NCBI GenBank assembly: GCA_900088475.1
Contig: FLMG01002065.1
Span: 1 to 44,053, forward strand
Length of the DNA stretch: 44,053 bases
Direction of reading: 5' to 3'
DNA from: Hyphochytrium catenoides
Lineage: Eukaryota > Sar > Hyphochytriomycetes > Hyphochytriales > Hyphochytriaceae
Shown: piece after piece, positions 1-12,300 of the stretch
How positions within the stretch are numbered: position 1 is the first letter of the stretch
Layout: each line of letters opens with the position of its first letter
Made by a program: the position numbers and the translations under genes
The notes under the pieces: generated by a model
Told to the model about the DNA's origin: nothing
The model's database searches: none
The model's input: only the letters and a program-made list of their open reading frames with translations

Positions 1-3000
1 CTCTTCCTTTATCTTTTGGTGGCGCACTTCCCGAGGCTTGCAAGGCCGAATGATTGAGGGGCCAATGCCGGGAAACCGAAGTCCGAGTGCCTGCTTATTC
101 TTCGCCTCCAATTCTTTTTTCAGAAGCTCCACCTGCTGGTGGCTCATTTGAACCTGCTTCTGGTCACTGACTCGTATGCCAGTCGAGGAAGAGAGGACAG
201 AGCAAGTGTCTACAAGCCACTTCAGAGAGTCTCCACACCAAACTGAAAATTCTTCAGTAAATTGGACCTCTAAAAGACTTCGTGTATCTGGACTGTCATC
301 GGCTGGATTGCGCTTCCCCTTTAAGTTAATTCCGCTTCGACTAGGAGAGGGACAAGCTTCAAGTGAGAGAAGAAGGAAAGGCATAGTGAAGTTCCAGTGA
401 AAGGAAGCCGTGAAGGAGACAATAGCAAGACTGACAGAGAGGGGAGAGAGACGCACGCAGTCTAAAAAGCAAGGTCCACTTCCTGCCAGCCGCATAATAT
501 TCTAGGGCCTACAAACACTGCAGAGCTCAACGTACCTGCAAGCGAGTTCCAGGACCTTCCGAACATCGGCCAGTAAGGACATTAGAGTGGACAAAAGAGG
601 GGATGCGTCGCTTCCTGCTCAAGTTCGTACATTGAAGAGAAAAGGTAAGAAACTACTTCAGACGAAGCCAAGATGTGGAAGGTGGGAGGCAGTCCTCGGA
701 GACCCTCAACGCTCGCCAAAGACGCATGGAGACACTTGCACATAGAGCAGAACAACAGGCCAAGGGATAGCTGAAAAAGAGATGAGAGCCCATTACAGGT
801 GTTGCACTGGGGTTATTGAAAAGAGGATGAAGCCGCCTTCTCTACCTTCATCCCTTATCACCCAGCGTTTTTCCTCCTCCTCCATCTTGTCCATGCAATC
901 CGAGACTTGAAGCAAAAGCCTCTCGGCTTCAGTGGTGGCGACCAAGTTACGATAATGTTTCTGCAATTCCTGCTTCCACTCAGCTTTCTTTGCCTCGAAT
1001 ACTTCCGGGAAAGTGACCGATGAGAAGAGCCGTAAGTAGGAAGATAACCGGATGACAACCAGGGAGATTTCTCATGATCAGAGGCAGAGATGACCATTCT
1101 AAAAGGATTTAAGTGAAGTACCTGGATTCCCTTTATTCACCTTCTTCTCTGCCTTGGCGGGGTCGTCCGACTTGACAATGTCAGGCTCGTAAAACACTGT
1201 CGAGTAAGGACCACAAACGTGCAGCGACCAGAAGTAAGATATGACCGAAGCTATAAGATTCCAGCTTAAAGGAGAAATGCTCCTCGAAGGAATGAGCGAT
1301 ATTATGGCGAAGACATGTACCGAAACACATATAATAGTCAAGGACTACGGGCGAAACGGGTAGATCTAGAAGATTAGAAGGCGGGTAAAGCCCTTTCTCA
1401 CCCGGTCCTTCTGGATATCCCAGGTCTTGATTATATTCACAGACGAGCCGCTTGGGCGGAACTCTCTGCTCCTTGTCGACCTCACGCTTAAGGATTTTCC
1501 TGAGATTCTTTTTGCAGAAGTGTGGAAGGAGAGAGAGACAACCTTAGAAAGTGTGCTTGCTTCACGGTAGCTGTCAACCTCTGCCTTGCCTCCTCTCTTT
1601 GGCTATTTCTCTACACTCTGCTTATCACACTCTCAGGTTATTTCCAAGGGCCCCGGCCTTCCTCGATGTCATCCTTTTAAGCCGACTTTCTTTCGATACT
1701 ATCCCTTTTCTGCCGCCGACAATGAAGTATCGTAACACTTTCATCGCCCCCATTTCTATCTTTCTTCCTATCTCTTACCGCGAACCAATTCCATTTCTGC
1801 TCAGCGTTCTCGTCCTTCTTCGCAAGGTCCTGCCACCGAGTGCCCAGCTCTTCAAGGTGTGCATGCAGGGCCCGACGTTCAACAAGTATTAGGCCCGAGT
1901 CTGCCAGCTCTCGGAAGCGGTCTAGAAGGAGTTAAACGGTAAGGGTGAATCGGGAAGCTTTTCTTGTATAGATCGCAGCGCCGCATGGACAGAAGTATTA
2001 AGGCTGACAAACGAGAAGGTAAACAAACATTCAGAAGAAGGATGAGACACCTGACCGTTGTCCGGTTAAGACACGAATGTTTAGAGCCCGACTTACTTGG
2101 ATGCCATTTGTCTATTACTTGCGGGTTCATCCTGAGCAGCTTCAAAACGTTTATTCGGATGTAGCGGCGAGCTATCGTAGAAGGAACATTGGCGCTGACA
2201 AGCATCTGGCAAGAAAGCGGTTGATTGTAAGGCGTAACGAGAAATGCAACCGTACGATGAAACACACAGAGGTACGATGAAGATACGATTGTTGTTAGCA
2301 ATGTGAAAATACCGTACGAACAATGACATCCTGAAAATGATGAGCGCGCGCACCTCGAAGTGGCCCAGCGCTTAAAACCAAGACAAATGGAAAAGAGAAA
2401 GGCCTTAAGAGACGTCAGGCGGCTAACCTTCTCACTCATTTGACTAACGTCCACCGGCATCATGCGTCTGACACACCGTAGCGCCTCCTGCGTAGAAGGG
2501 AAGTATGGGCAGCATAGAATGTTCGAGTGACACGCCACAGAAGTTAATCCCATGTGCCCACTTTCTTCCTTATACTATTTTGTCCTCTCCACTCCGCCAC
2601 TTTGTCACTTTTTCCATCAGCAGCAAACCGAGACCTTGCGCTCCCTACCCCTGTTTCTGCCCTGTCTTGCTATATCCAAGAGACGTCCTTCTGCTCCTTG
2701 GCCCTCCTTCCCTATTATGTTCTGTCTTTCAATCACAGCCTTTCTGCACCCTTACCTGATTCGCTGCTCGGTGCTTGTCATCCCATTCTCTTTCCTGAGC
2801 TGCTTGTTTCCTCTTATACTCCTCAGTGTTCTAAAGGTTAAAGGTGGCGATTATGATCGCAGGAGCATTCACGTCGCAGAAAGCGAGAAGGTTAGTGCAT
2901 ACACCACTGTTGAGACCCACATGCGCTCGTAAATGTATTAGATCTCTTCTGGCTAACATTCACCTGTGTTCCCGTCCTTTCTCTCTCGTTCTCTCCTCTC

Positions 3001-6000
3001 TGTTTCTCTCTTTCCCTTGCTTCTTCGTTTTTGGGGGCTTTTGAACAACGTTTTCTCTTTCTCAAGGAGTTACCTGGAGCATTATCGTGTACTTCTCCAT
3101 CTCCTTCTCTAGAGCGAAGTACTCGTCTCGTAGCTGCTTTTGCACCACCGGATCAGAATGACAGACATCCGAAGAGCCAATTTCAGTCATTCGTTTGGCA
3201 ATCTGATTGTTGTGATGGAAGGGCGATGCAAAGGGGGACCGGCGGTGAGTGATCTACTTTCCGCCAAAGAAGTGAAGGTTATTAAAGGGAAGGAAGATAG
3301 GAAAGGCAGACGAGGGGGATGCAGGTAGGAATGGGAACATCGAGTCTTACTCTCTCTACGTTTGCCATGGCGGTCTCGTAGGAAACCTCTTCCGCGAGCT
3401 CTATTCCCTGAGAGTCTAGTTGCGCCTCCAGCTGACGAATCCGCTCCAGCAATCGAGCCATTTGATCTCCTGATCGGCTCTCCCTGATATCTCCTCTGTA
3501 CGTAAAGAGTAAGGTCGGAAAGGGACATGTAGCGCAAAGTGTTAGGCTAGTAGAGTTGAAGAGAGAGAGAATGGAGGGAAGACATTGCGGAGTGACAGAG
3601 CGAGGCAAAGACTGGCCAAAAGGAAGCATCTAACGACCTGCTAGCCTCGTAAGGAGACTTGATCGTCTTCTTGAGGTTCTCTTTCTCCTTCTGCCACTGC
3701 TGTTCCAAGGCCCGCAGTCTATCTTCCATGGCTCTGTGGCCCTCAATAAAGGCGTTCACAGTCAGCTCCGGAACGCCGTCAGACATCATGCGCGACCGAA
3801 CCATATCAAGTGAGTCCTACTCCAGGATTAGCACAAACTCACCGAGGCTAGACAGAAGAAGAGATCGAAGTCTGCTCGCAGAGCGAATCAATCATAGAGA
3901 GAGAGGCAACAGGAAAAGAACTTGATGCTGGTACGAAGAAGAGCAAACAGAGGTAGTTTGAAGATGAGGCGGTCAAGGCTTCAACTAATAACTGAATTGT
4001 CTAGCTGGAAAGGAGCTGAGGGAGAGAACCCACGATTCGTGGTCGATTCATTCTGACAGTGGTAAATGCCATCAATAAAGGCTGAGGTGAATGTAGCAGA
4101 GAGCAGAGCTCAATTATTAGGAGTGAGAAAGAAGATCGCCTTCAAGAGGGGAAGCGAGAGAAGCTCCTGTGGGTACCTGCTTTGCTATCATAACTTTGTA
4201 TTGGTCCAGAGCAATGTCTGAAGACGTCTGGACCTCTAAGTTTGCCTGTTGCAGGGTCTGGACCGCTTGCCTGGCCGCCTCTGCCTCCTGCTTAGCTGCT
4301 TCAATCTCCATTCGAGCCCGTTCCAGCTCCTCTCCAGCCTGAACGAAGCATCAGTTAGCCATACCCACTTTATTGTCCGTGATTTTCATTCCGTCCTTCG
4401 CCTTTCTTCCTCTTCCTATTTCTTCGCCGGTCATCGAATGGACTCGTGGCAACCCTCTACTTGCATCTCACCTTCGTCCGGGCTTCCTCAATTAATCTTT
4501 TTGCCTCCTCCTGAAGTTGCCTGGCCCTCTCCTGAGCTTCTTCTAATGCTTGCTGTGCCTGCCGTTGGATCTCCAGCGCTAATCGAAAGAGATGTCAGCT
4601 ATAAACTCGATATAAGCCTAACCCTAACTTATTCTGTTCAAAAAGAAGGTTACGCTAGCGAAGGTAGGCTATCAAAGAGATTAGAGAAAACGGGTAGATC
4701 CCATACAAAATCAAGAGTCGAGATCCATTGGAGGCCGTCAACGCCTCACCTCTTTGCCTTCTCTCAGCCACAAAGTTCGTATATCTCTCTTTTGGCACTT
4801 GTTTCAAAATCAGAGACTGCTGCAACTCTTGTCGAGGGTTATGGTACTCGATTGCTACGGTGAGCTGCGTCACCAAGGGAACAGGGGCGGGCGGGGTAGA
4901 GCAAAGGAGAGAGTTTTAGATTCCGCTATTTCAATAATCCGAGCGGTAAAAGGTGGTACAGAGAGATGGCGGTAGAGCTTTCCAAAGGCTAAAGGACAAG
5001 GAATGTAGAGTACGAGGAGACAAAGTAGGTGGGATGTTCAAGAACAATGTTTGGAGAGACTGGAGACTGGCATCGTAGGAGGAGGGAAAAGGACACATAC
5101 CACCGGCTTTCCTTTGGTTTTATAAGGGAGAGCGATGGGGTACCCACGCACAACCTTTTGCATGTTGGGTAGAAGATCCAGGGAAAGAGTAAGAGAAGAT
5201 AGAAAGTGATCTGGTAGAAGCCAGCATTGAGACCGAAGACGGAGTAGAAGCACTCCTCCTCCGTCGGGAGATGGAGACCGCAAAGTAAAATCATTCTCCG
5301 TGGTCCAGACAGGATTCCGTTGATTCTTAGCAACCTTTAGCAGTCCATGATAGGTTTGATAGCACATGTAGACAGTAAAGGGTAAGCAAAGACCGATGAT
5401 GCTGTTGCGACGCAAAATATAGAGCAGCTGCTAATGTGGTATCTGAACACTCAAATCTAACGCTGGGAGCTACCAAAATATCGTATGCGAGAAGACATAG
5501 GAACAGAGAGGACCGCTAGATGGGCTTTGGGTTCGAAGTGAGCAGCATTGCTAGGTTACGCAGAACTTGTGCCTGAACAGAGTAAAAGGGACGGACTGTA
5601 GAAACGATGGACTAGAGGAAGTGCGAAACGTACGGATGTTCTATGGCAGATGTCAGGTCTATCTGCCAACATGAGCTCGCAGTAGGGACTTAGTGGGCGG
5701 AGAAAGAGTGGGGAGGAAGCTCCAGGAAGAGGCTCCAGGTTAACAGCAGAGATGACAGTCACTCGTACAGTCGGATGAGGAAATGAGCTTGGTCCGATGT
5801 CCTTCCGCATGCCCTCCATAGCCTCACCTATGTGAGGACTCAAGTGAGCAATGGAGACGGCGGATCTTACAAGAAGAAACACATGGAGAAATAGATACTG
5901 ATTAGGAGAGTGAGTAACAGTCAGATAGGAAGGGGAAGCAGCAGGTTGCAGACAAACTCGAGCTGACAGAGCGTACAAAGAATAGACGATTAGAGGTATA

Positions 6001-8943
6001 TTGTAAGCAACGGAAGATTGAACAGAGGAATCCGAAAAGGTGTCAAAAGTGTGAGCCGTGACACTGATTTACCTTTCTCTCCTGTAAAGAATGCAGATGT
6101 CCAACGAGGAGACAGAATCTTGCCCCAGCCATCGGACTCTTTGGGCTTGACACCCTGACTCGCCATCAAAATCTGAAGAACATGTCAGCCGATACTTTCT
6201 CTGTCTCTATATTTCAACTCTAAATCATAGATGGAAAGAGGAAGTGGGCTGAACTCACCGTAGACGCCTCGATTGCGTACTCAAGAGCCTCCAACCACGC
6301 TCTTTGATCTTCTCTGCTCTCAGCAGCCATCAAGAGAATTCTTTCCTTGCCTTCTCCACGAAGTAGTCTTTCCCTCCCTTCTACATTTGGTGCTTGTCTC
6401 TCCCCTTCTTCGTCCTTGACACTGAGCTCAAGTAGAAAGTTGGCCTCGAGGAAAGGGCGTCTGCTAACTACCAAGGGACAGGGTGGGGCGGCGCGAACGT
6501 AGCACGTAGAGCCCATCAATGAAATCTTTACAAGAGAAAACGAACGAGTGAGAAAGACCAAGCTGTTTACAGCCCAAGGGTACAGAGACTATTGAGAAGA
6601 TGACGATCAATTAAGCTGCCAGAGCAGGTGTAAGTGTGCCAAGGTTTGCAGCATGAGCAGAATTGGCAAGTAAGAGAAAGATGGTGCTGGCCCCCAATGC
6701 ATACCTTTCCCTTCCTCTCTTTCAAGTCTGCATCGACAAAATACTCAATGCAAGCCGGTCGAACCACGAAGTAACGGCACTTCCAGTTCTAGGGCAATGG
6801 ACCCAGAGAGAGATGAGAGCCACAGAAAGGGTGTTAGCCAGAGATAGCACAGCTTCGGGTAGGAAAAGCCCAAAGTCTGCGATACTAACAAAGTACGAGA
6901 GACAATAGATAGTGAGCCGGGGCACTACAGCGCGGAAAAGAAGATCCCGACTGATAGCCCCAGGAAAGTCAGTAGTGGAAAGGGTAGAGATCCTAGTCCT
7001 TGAGCATTTGTCTCATTAATATCCCTTACTTTTATTCTCTGTCCCTGCTTGTAGAGAAACCCTGACTTCAACTTCAGCATTGGATCCACGGCGGTCAGCG
7101 TCATGCGCGGCTGGTCTTCAGCTTGAGCTATGCGGCGAGAGTAAGCCAAGTGAGTCACGTGTAGCTGAGAGGAGCCAAGACGGTGCAATCAACTCATACT
7201 TACCCGAAAACAGCTCTCCTTCTACTTTTGCCAGCTCTGAGTCCAGAAGCTCCGGTGTGATGAAGTCAATGGTCGTTGTACCCCTTCGACTCCTGCCCCC
7301 ATTCGTTGAGAGTGGATAAATGCAATTAAGCCCATGGCCCTTTGTCGACACAAGGCAAGAGGCGCACATACCTCAATATATGGAGGACTCGTTTGAAGTC
7401 GTGACCTAGCACATCCACCCCATTGATACGGAGAATAACGTCGCCAATCATAATCTTTCCACTTCAAGGTACATAAAATACGGGAGACTGGTGTCAGAAC
7501 AGCGAAAGGCAGTCGGGAAATGGGGGAAGGGTTGACGATAGGAGACAGGGCAGGCCACAGAACACGACGAGGCAGGAGATGCACAAAGGGCTGATACAGG
7601 GTGTTATTGTAATACCTCTCTTTGGCCTGTCCCTGGACCGCGGAGACAACCGCAGTGTGATGGCCATTGTATACCTCTCCCGACAGACCGAGGCCCAGAG
7701 ATCGATCTGCCATAGGTGCAAAGAGAGACCGAACAAACTGAGGATGACAAGAGGTAAAAAGGAATCCGGTTGCCTGAGGGGGTGATAATGACCCAGCGAG
7801 ATGTAGAGAACATGAAGGTGGTCTGAGAGCGGCCCGCGAAAGGTATAGAGAGTCGGAGCCGCCCATGACCGTCATGCCGTTCCTCTTCCTGATACTCTAT
7901 TTTCTTATACTGACCTTCTCTAAAGACCACAGTGTACCTCTCACCACAGGATCCCGCAGTAAGTGGCGACAGGATGCCAGGAGATCGCCCATCGGACTCT
8001 ACGCTTAACGTCCTCCCAGATTGCATTGACCCCTGACATTGCCAAGCATGTTACGCCGGAAAGAGAGGACAGAGAAGAAATAGGTCAAGACCATGGACTA
8101 CAGGGATTGCATTGGACGGCTTACGAGGAGGTTTACCTCTGGTGGCGGAAGGAGTCTCTTTAGCTTCGAGCCTGGCTTTTCTGACTTCTCAATCTTATGC
8201 TTATCCACTTCGGCGATCACCTCCTCTGGCTTGGTTGCCAGCTTCTCTAGTTTTTGAATGGCATCGGAGATCAAGTCTTCGGCGCTTTTGGCGGAGGATG
8301 AGCTCTGCCTCCTCTCCTTTGCGTCATGATTGCTAGGGACTAAGAAACATGAAGAGAGAGGTAGCCGAGAGAGAGAGATAGCACGCTCTCTCTGTCTGCG
8401 GAAAGAGACGTCCAAGGGCCTCGGAGCAGTACTAATGAGGTGAGAGACTGTGGTCACTTTCTGTCCATCGAGACACAGGGAACCAACACGAACAAGAACA
8501 TCTCCCTTCTCCACATGAGAGATAAGCTCTGGATTCAGAACACTGAGAACTACAAGGCCGCCGTCAATGATGCTCTCGGTGCGAGGACAATCTAGCTGAA
8601 GACCAATCTTTTCTGAGAAGATCTTAATGGAAAACTCTGCGTAACCCTGCTCCGCCTGTTCTCCTCTCTCTTTCTTCCTCGCATCGTCCTCCTCCTTGTG
8701 AACGACAGGAACGGAAGCTGATGGGCTTTCGACATAGAGAACGTGTAGGTCATTATTCCGCACCATCACATGTGCCCCGGAGAGTAGTCTCGGAGAAGTA
8801 GAGATCGGTCCGGACGTCTCTCTTTCTGGATCTTCTTGGAATAGCCTCTCCTCCCTGTCGACGTGGGAGACAGGTCCACCGCTTCCAAAGGGGCCGCGGG
8901 ATGCCGCTGACTGTTATTCTGGAACTTCAGTCTACGCCTTACC
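1..8943 (-). CDS. PDZ-PDZ-PH-C2-coiled-coil scaffold protein, 3' end outside the window
   Basis: Exons on the minus strand: 8943 up to about 9000 (first exon uncertain), 8910-8385, 8339-8137, 8032-7915, 7706-7616, 7461-7372, 7292-7204, 7127-7030, 6788-6705, 6525-6259, 6172-6073, 5827-5634, 5334-5101, 4864-4750, 4578-4472, 4338-4177, 3816-3638, 3483-3351, 3202-3074, 2830-2756, 2487-2428, 2205-2097, 1921-1779, 1507-1402, 1196-1122, 1001-846, 614-536, 292-1. From 8910 they give 1338 codons in one open frame. PDZ1 lies around 8650-8390 (ends GDVLVRVGSLCLDGQKV). PDZ2 spans 7930-7260 (GLGLSGEV, then IGDVILRINGVDVLG). A PH domain runs from GFLYKQGQRIKNWKCRYFVV to the terminal helix DQRAWLEALEYAI (7065-6259). 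A C2 domain covers 5760-4790 (VRVTVISAVNL, SPYCELML). A heptad-rich coiled coil starts at 4578. These domains are known to bind peptide tails, phosphoinositides and membranes; a cortical or membrane scaffold role is inference. I recognise no named family with this order. An ATG at 9324 may start the gene, but its junction is unresolved. Confidence 0.85.
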
Positions 8944-9473
8944 TCTGACAGGCCCTGCTTTCTATCTGATTCTCCTGTCCGAGGGGCAATGGCCACCTCT
9001 CTAGGCCTGCTTCCTCCTCAAAACTTTCCACGGCGCTGGAACCATTCGCAGGGAACGCTTGGAAAGGCGGTGAGGAGGTGAACGGAGCACTTGAAGGCAA
9101 GAGCCAGCATTAGGAAGAGGCGCCAAAGAGACAAGAGAGCACTGGGAGGAGCCGGGCCTCACAAGTAGCAAGAAGAGGAAGAAGAGCACTAAAGGATGAG
9201 AGGATGAGAAGCCGAGATCTTTGCTCTGCGGCTGCTTCTTGAGGCGGCACAACACGAGACAGAGGAGCGAGAGGGAGAGCGGGACATCGTGGGAAAGCCC
9301 TGACGCGACGAGGGCGGGATCCACTTAAATGAGCCTACCCACTCCTGCAGTTACTTTGTATAGGTTATTACTTCAAGGAGTTCCAGCCCACCCATCTTGG
9401 GGCTGGAAACGGATGATCTGATGGATCGCTGTAACGGACATCAAGCCTCTCATACAATTTCTTGACTCCTCCT

Positions 9474-9513
<40 letters not shown>

Positions 9514-10215
9514 TTTCTCTCTCTCTCTCTTTTTTTTCCTTCTCTTCTCTTCTATTGACAGCATGATCTGATGCTGTTCCATGCGTCTTCTCACTCATCT
9601 TGTCCTCTACCTTACAAAGAAGGAGGATTCTCAATTTCTGCAGTGTCTATCCTCCCCATCTACCCAGTCTGGTTTCTGAGGCCCGTCGCATATTTGACAG
9701 TCCCCTTTTATCATGCTTTGGCGCCTGCCTCTTGCTCCGGCTGGCTCTCTGTCCATTCTCTCGCGCTCATTATCGGCGTCATCAGGAGGAGTAGATTTTT
9801 CTTATGATTCTCGTCCATGCGCTTCTTTCCACTTTTACTAGGACGAGGGACGGATGGCACCGGCTAACCTCTGGCTTTCTGGTGTCTGACCCGGTCCGCT
9901 CTCAGTGTAACTCTTGCCCTTTCTATGCTCGTCTTCCTTTTGATGAGAAGAACTAAGGTTAGACGTCGCCTATCACTGTCTCTTCTAGGAATGAACCAAA
10001 AGTTTGCCTTATGACAAAGGAGTAAATAAAGCCTGTGGGTTACGAAGGGATGTAGAGTCTGTGAAGCTCATTTTCTAAAAGTGTTGCACAGCTTTCATCA
10101 GCCAATCGTGTGGGGCGCCATGTATTCATATAAAAGAGTTTGCTTAGATGCTTTGCTAATTTAGGATTAACGCCCAGCGTAGGCCATTGACTATTTATTT
10201 GGACGAGTTAAGTCG
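8944..10215. other. Intergenic region, probably with the 5' end of the left gene
   Basis: No convincing gene lies between the PDZ/PH/C2 gene and the lipid-synthase gene. A minus-strand ATG at 9324 opens a 107-codon frame that could supply the first exon of the left gene, but no donor in it joins the exon at 8943 in a compatible phase without guesswork. Plus-strand frames around 9571-9807 have no homology I recognise and sit beside a long pyrimidine tract, so I treat them as chance. Confidence 0.5.
9466..9553. repeat. 88-base uninterrupted pyrimidine tract, mostly (CT)n
   Basis: All bases from 9466 to 9553 are C or T on the plus strand. Most are CT dinucleotides broken by short TTT runs and one T8 run. 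The tract lies about 140 bases upstream of the candidate start ATG (9324) of the minus-strand gene, so on that gene's sense strand it is a GA-rich upstream tract. It could be a simple microsatellite or a promoter element; the sequence does not decide. Confidence 0.9.
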
Positions 10216-12164
10216 TCAAGCGGTCTTGGGGCTCCCGCCATAGTGGTGAGCATCAGTAGGAATGATGTTGTTGCTATCTAGCAGCGGAGTGCCAATGTTT
10301 AGATTCTGGCTACCATCAGGAGTGATGTTAACTGGTACAGAGCCATCTGCTTGGACTTGGATGGCATCGGGAAGCGACTTCAGCTGTCATTTGTAGTAAC
10401 AGAGAAGAGGGTCAGATAGATAATGAAAGACGCACGCGAGCGAAGATTGGAACAGGAACCAACTTGGCACACCGAAGCCAAGAGACTAGGGCAAGTGAGT
10501 ATCGTCAATCCCGGCTTACCCTTCTTGTGGCAAAAACTGGATTACTAGCATGCTCGCCCAGGGCCGTCTCTAAATGCCTCTGAGGGATGTTATAGCTGCT
10601 GAAGTCGTCAGGGTCAGGCCAGTATGCCTCAAGAAGGAACCAAATCATCCCATTGACATAAAAAGCCGTAACCAGGTCGTTGGTATAGTGGTGCCGCGCG
10701 GCAATGTCGAGGATTGTGAAGGCCAAGAGATGTAGCATGGTGTAGACCTACTCAACAACAACATTAGTAGCTAGTCAGAGCTAGAAGGGTAAGATGATCA
10801 CCAGGCAAGGGTCTTGTCTAGATAGAGTTTCGGAGACCTCGACTGCAGTTATTCAGGGGCTGAGAAACGGAGAGTCATAATAAAATTGCCCGCTGTACTC
10901 AAAGAAGTACCAGAGTAAGAACTCCTTCTTACTTTGATGAAGGGACCAGCCTTGGTAGTGCCGAGGTACTTCCATAGAGCCATGGTGATGGTCAGCTGAT
11001 AGGTTGTGTGCTGACTAAAAACGAGATCACCACAACCTAAGAAGATATACAATAGGAAAAGGGCAGAGTCAACTAACCCGGTGAGGGCAGCGATTTGACG
11101 ACAAACCACCGAGCCCCTTGTAACCCTTACTCTTCAGAACACATACCTGCAGTCACGCTGAACTGAACTAGAAGCTTCCCAAAGCTCTTCGGCGGATCAT
11201 AGACTGGAGGGATAGGGTGAAACCACCATAGTATAAGAAGGAAGCTAAAAAGCGGCGAGTTCACCAATACTGCAAAGGCCACAAGCATGCACTACAGACT
11301 AAAAGACAGACGTGGCACCAGAAAAGACAGGGACCGGTCGAAAAGCCAAGACCGAAGGGAGTAGCAAACCGGCCTTACGAGGGTTGGGGATCATACAGCT
11401 ACCGCGGCCGATGCCATTGCACCCTGGCGTCTGGGTAAGACAGCTTTTGTCGTACTCTGGTCGACAAACAGGAGTCGCACCCGGCAGTAAGGTGCTCAAA
11501 AACGACATTGCCCTCAAAATCTGTGGAAAATATAGAGAGAACGGGTTCAGGAGAGGTGGAATATTCAGAGGCGGTGTGAGCCGTAGGGGACAGGTACAGC
11601 GCCATCAGAGTTCACCTACAAATGCAATGGCAAGCGAGACCAGAATCCTGCGTCCCATCAACACGATATACACGCGCTTCGGCCGTCGACCGAATACTTC
11701 ATTCGTACGAAAGTATTTCGGGTCCAAGACCAGAATACTTATAAAGGCAAGCACTGCCATCGGCGGGGGAAGACAGTGCGGTCAGGAATAAGGTCGCACC
11801 GTAAGATGGGAAAGAGGTGGGGACAGGAGCAAATGTGAGACCACGAGACTAATGAGACGTCTCGGAAACAAAGTGATTGGCCTTGCAGGTAGGCGCTAAC
11901 TTACGTACCTAGTATGGCAAACATCGTGTACGTCAAATAATCTGGCACCTTGGCCCACGTGCCGGTGACCTCTGGTAGAAGCTCGAAACCTAAGTCTCTG
12001 AGAGCGGGCCCCTGGCGATGCAGGTAGTAGGCCAGGTTGTGCGAGACAAGGGAAATGTATTCGTAGATTGCTCCCACCAAGACCCAAACCCATTCTCCCT
12101 TCAGAAGGTAAAGCTCCACCTTGAGAGCAGCCTTGATCTGCTGCCATGACCTGAAGCTCAGCAT
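10216..12164 (-). CDS. Sphingomyelin-synthase-like (PAP2_C) membrane phosphotransferase
   Basis: Seven exons (12164-11909, 11753-11620, 11520-11379, 11203-11147, 11036-10933, 10747-10520, 10383-10216) encode 362 residues in frame. The family moves a phospho-headgroup between phospholipid and ceramide or diacylglycerol at Golgi or plasma membranes. Two diagnostic motifs are visible: CGDLVFSQHTTY, with the presumed catalytic His206 (D3), and RHHYTNDLV, with His251 and Asp255 four apart as in the family's D4 motif. A preceding segment, LRAMSFLSTLLPGATPVC, fits the family's conserved helix-loop. Several hydrophobic stretches (about residues 25-40, 86-100, 120-145, 205-225, 235-270) fit the six-helix fold. 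In D3 the usual glycine before the catalytic His is Gln205. The exact headgroup donor (PC, PE or PI) cannot be told. The 5' ATG at 12164 opens directly into the family's N-terminal helix region. Confidence 0.85.
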
Positions 12165-12300
12165 GGCTCCCTAATCTTTTCACCTCTCAATCCTCAGCAG
12201 CTCTTTAGCAAAGCGAGGCCCAGTTCTTTAGCTTCTTGGTAGACTGCTGCTCTCGCTTGAGCTTTAACGCGATGGAAGGAGAGGAAAACCAATGAAGACT

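Noticed and set aside
1964-2004. Possible exon encoding SVHAALRSIQEKLPDSP between two exons of the PDZ gene
   Set aside because: No GT donor joins it in phase, while the exons 2205-2097 and 1921-1779 join directly and keep the frame.
4615-4630. cctaaccctaac, a telomere-like repeat
   Set aside because: Only about two units inside an intron; too short to be meaningful.
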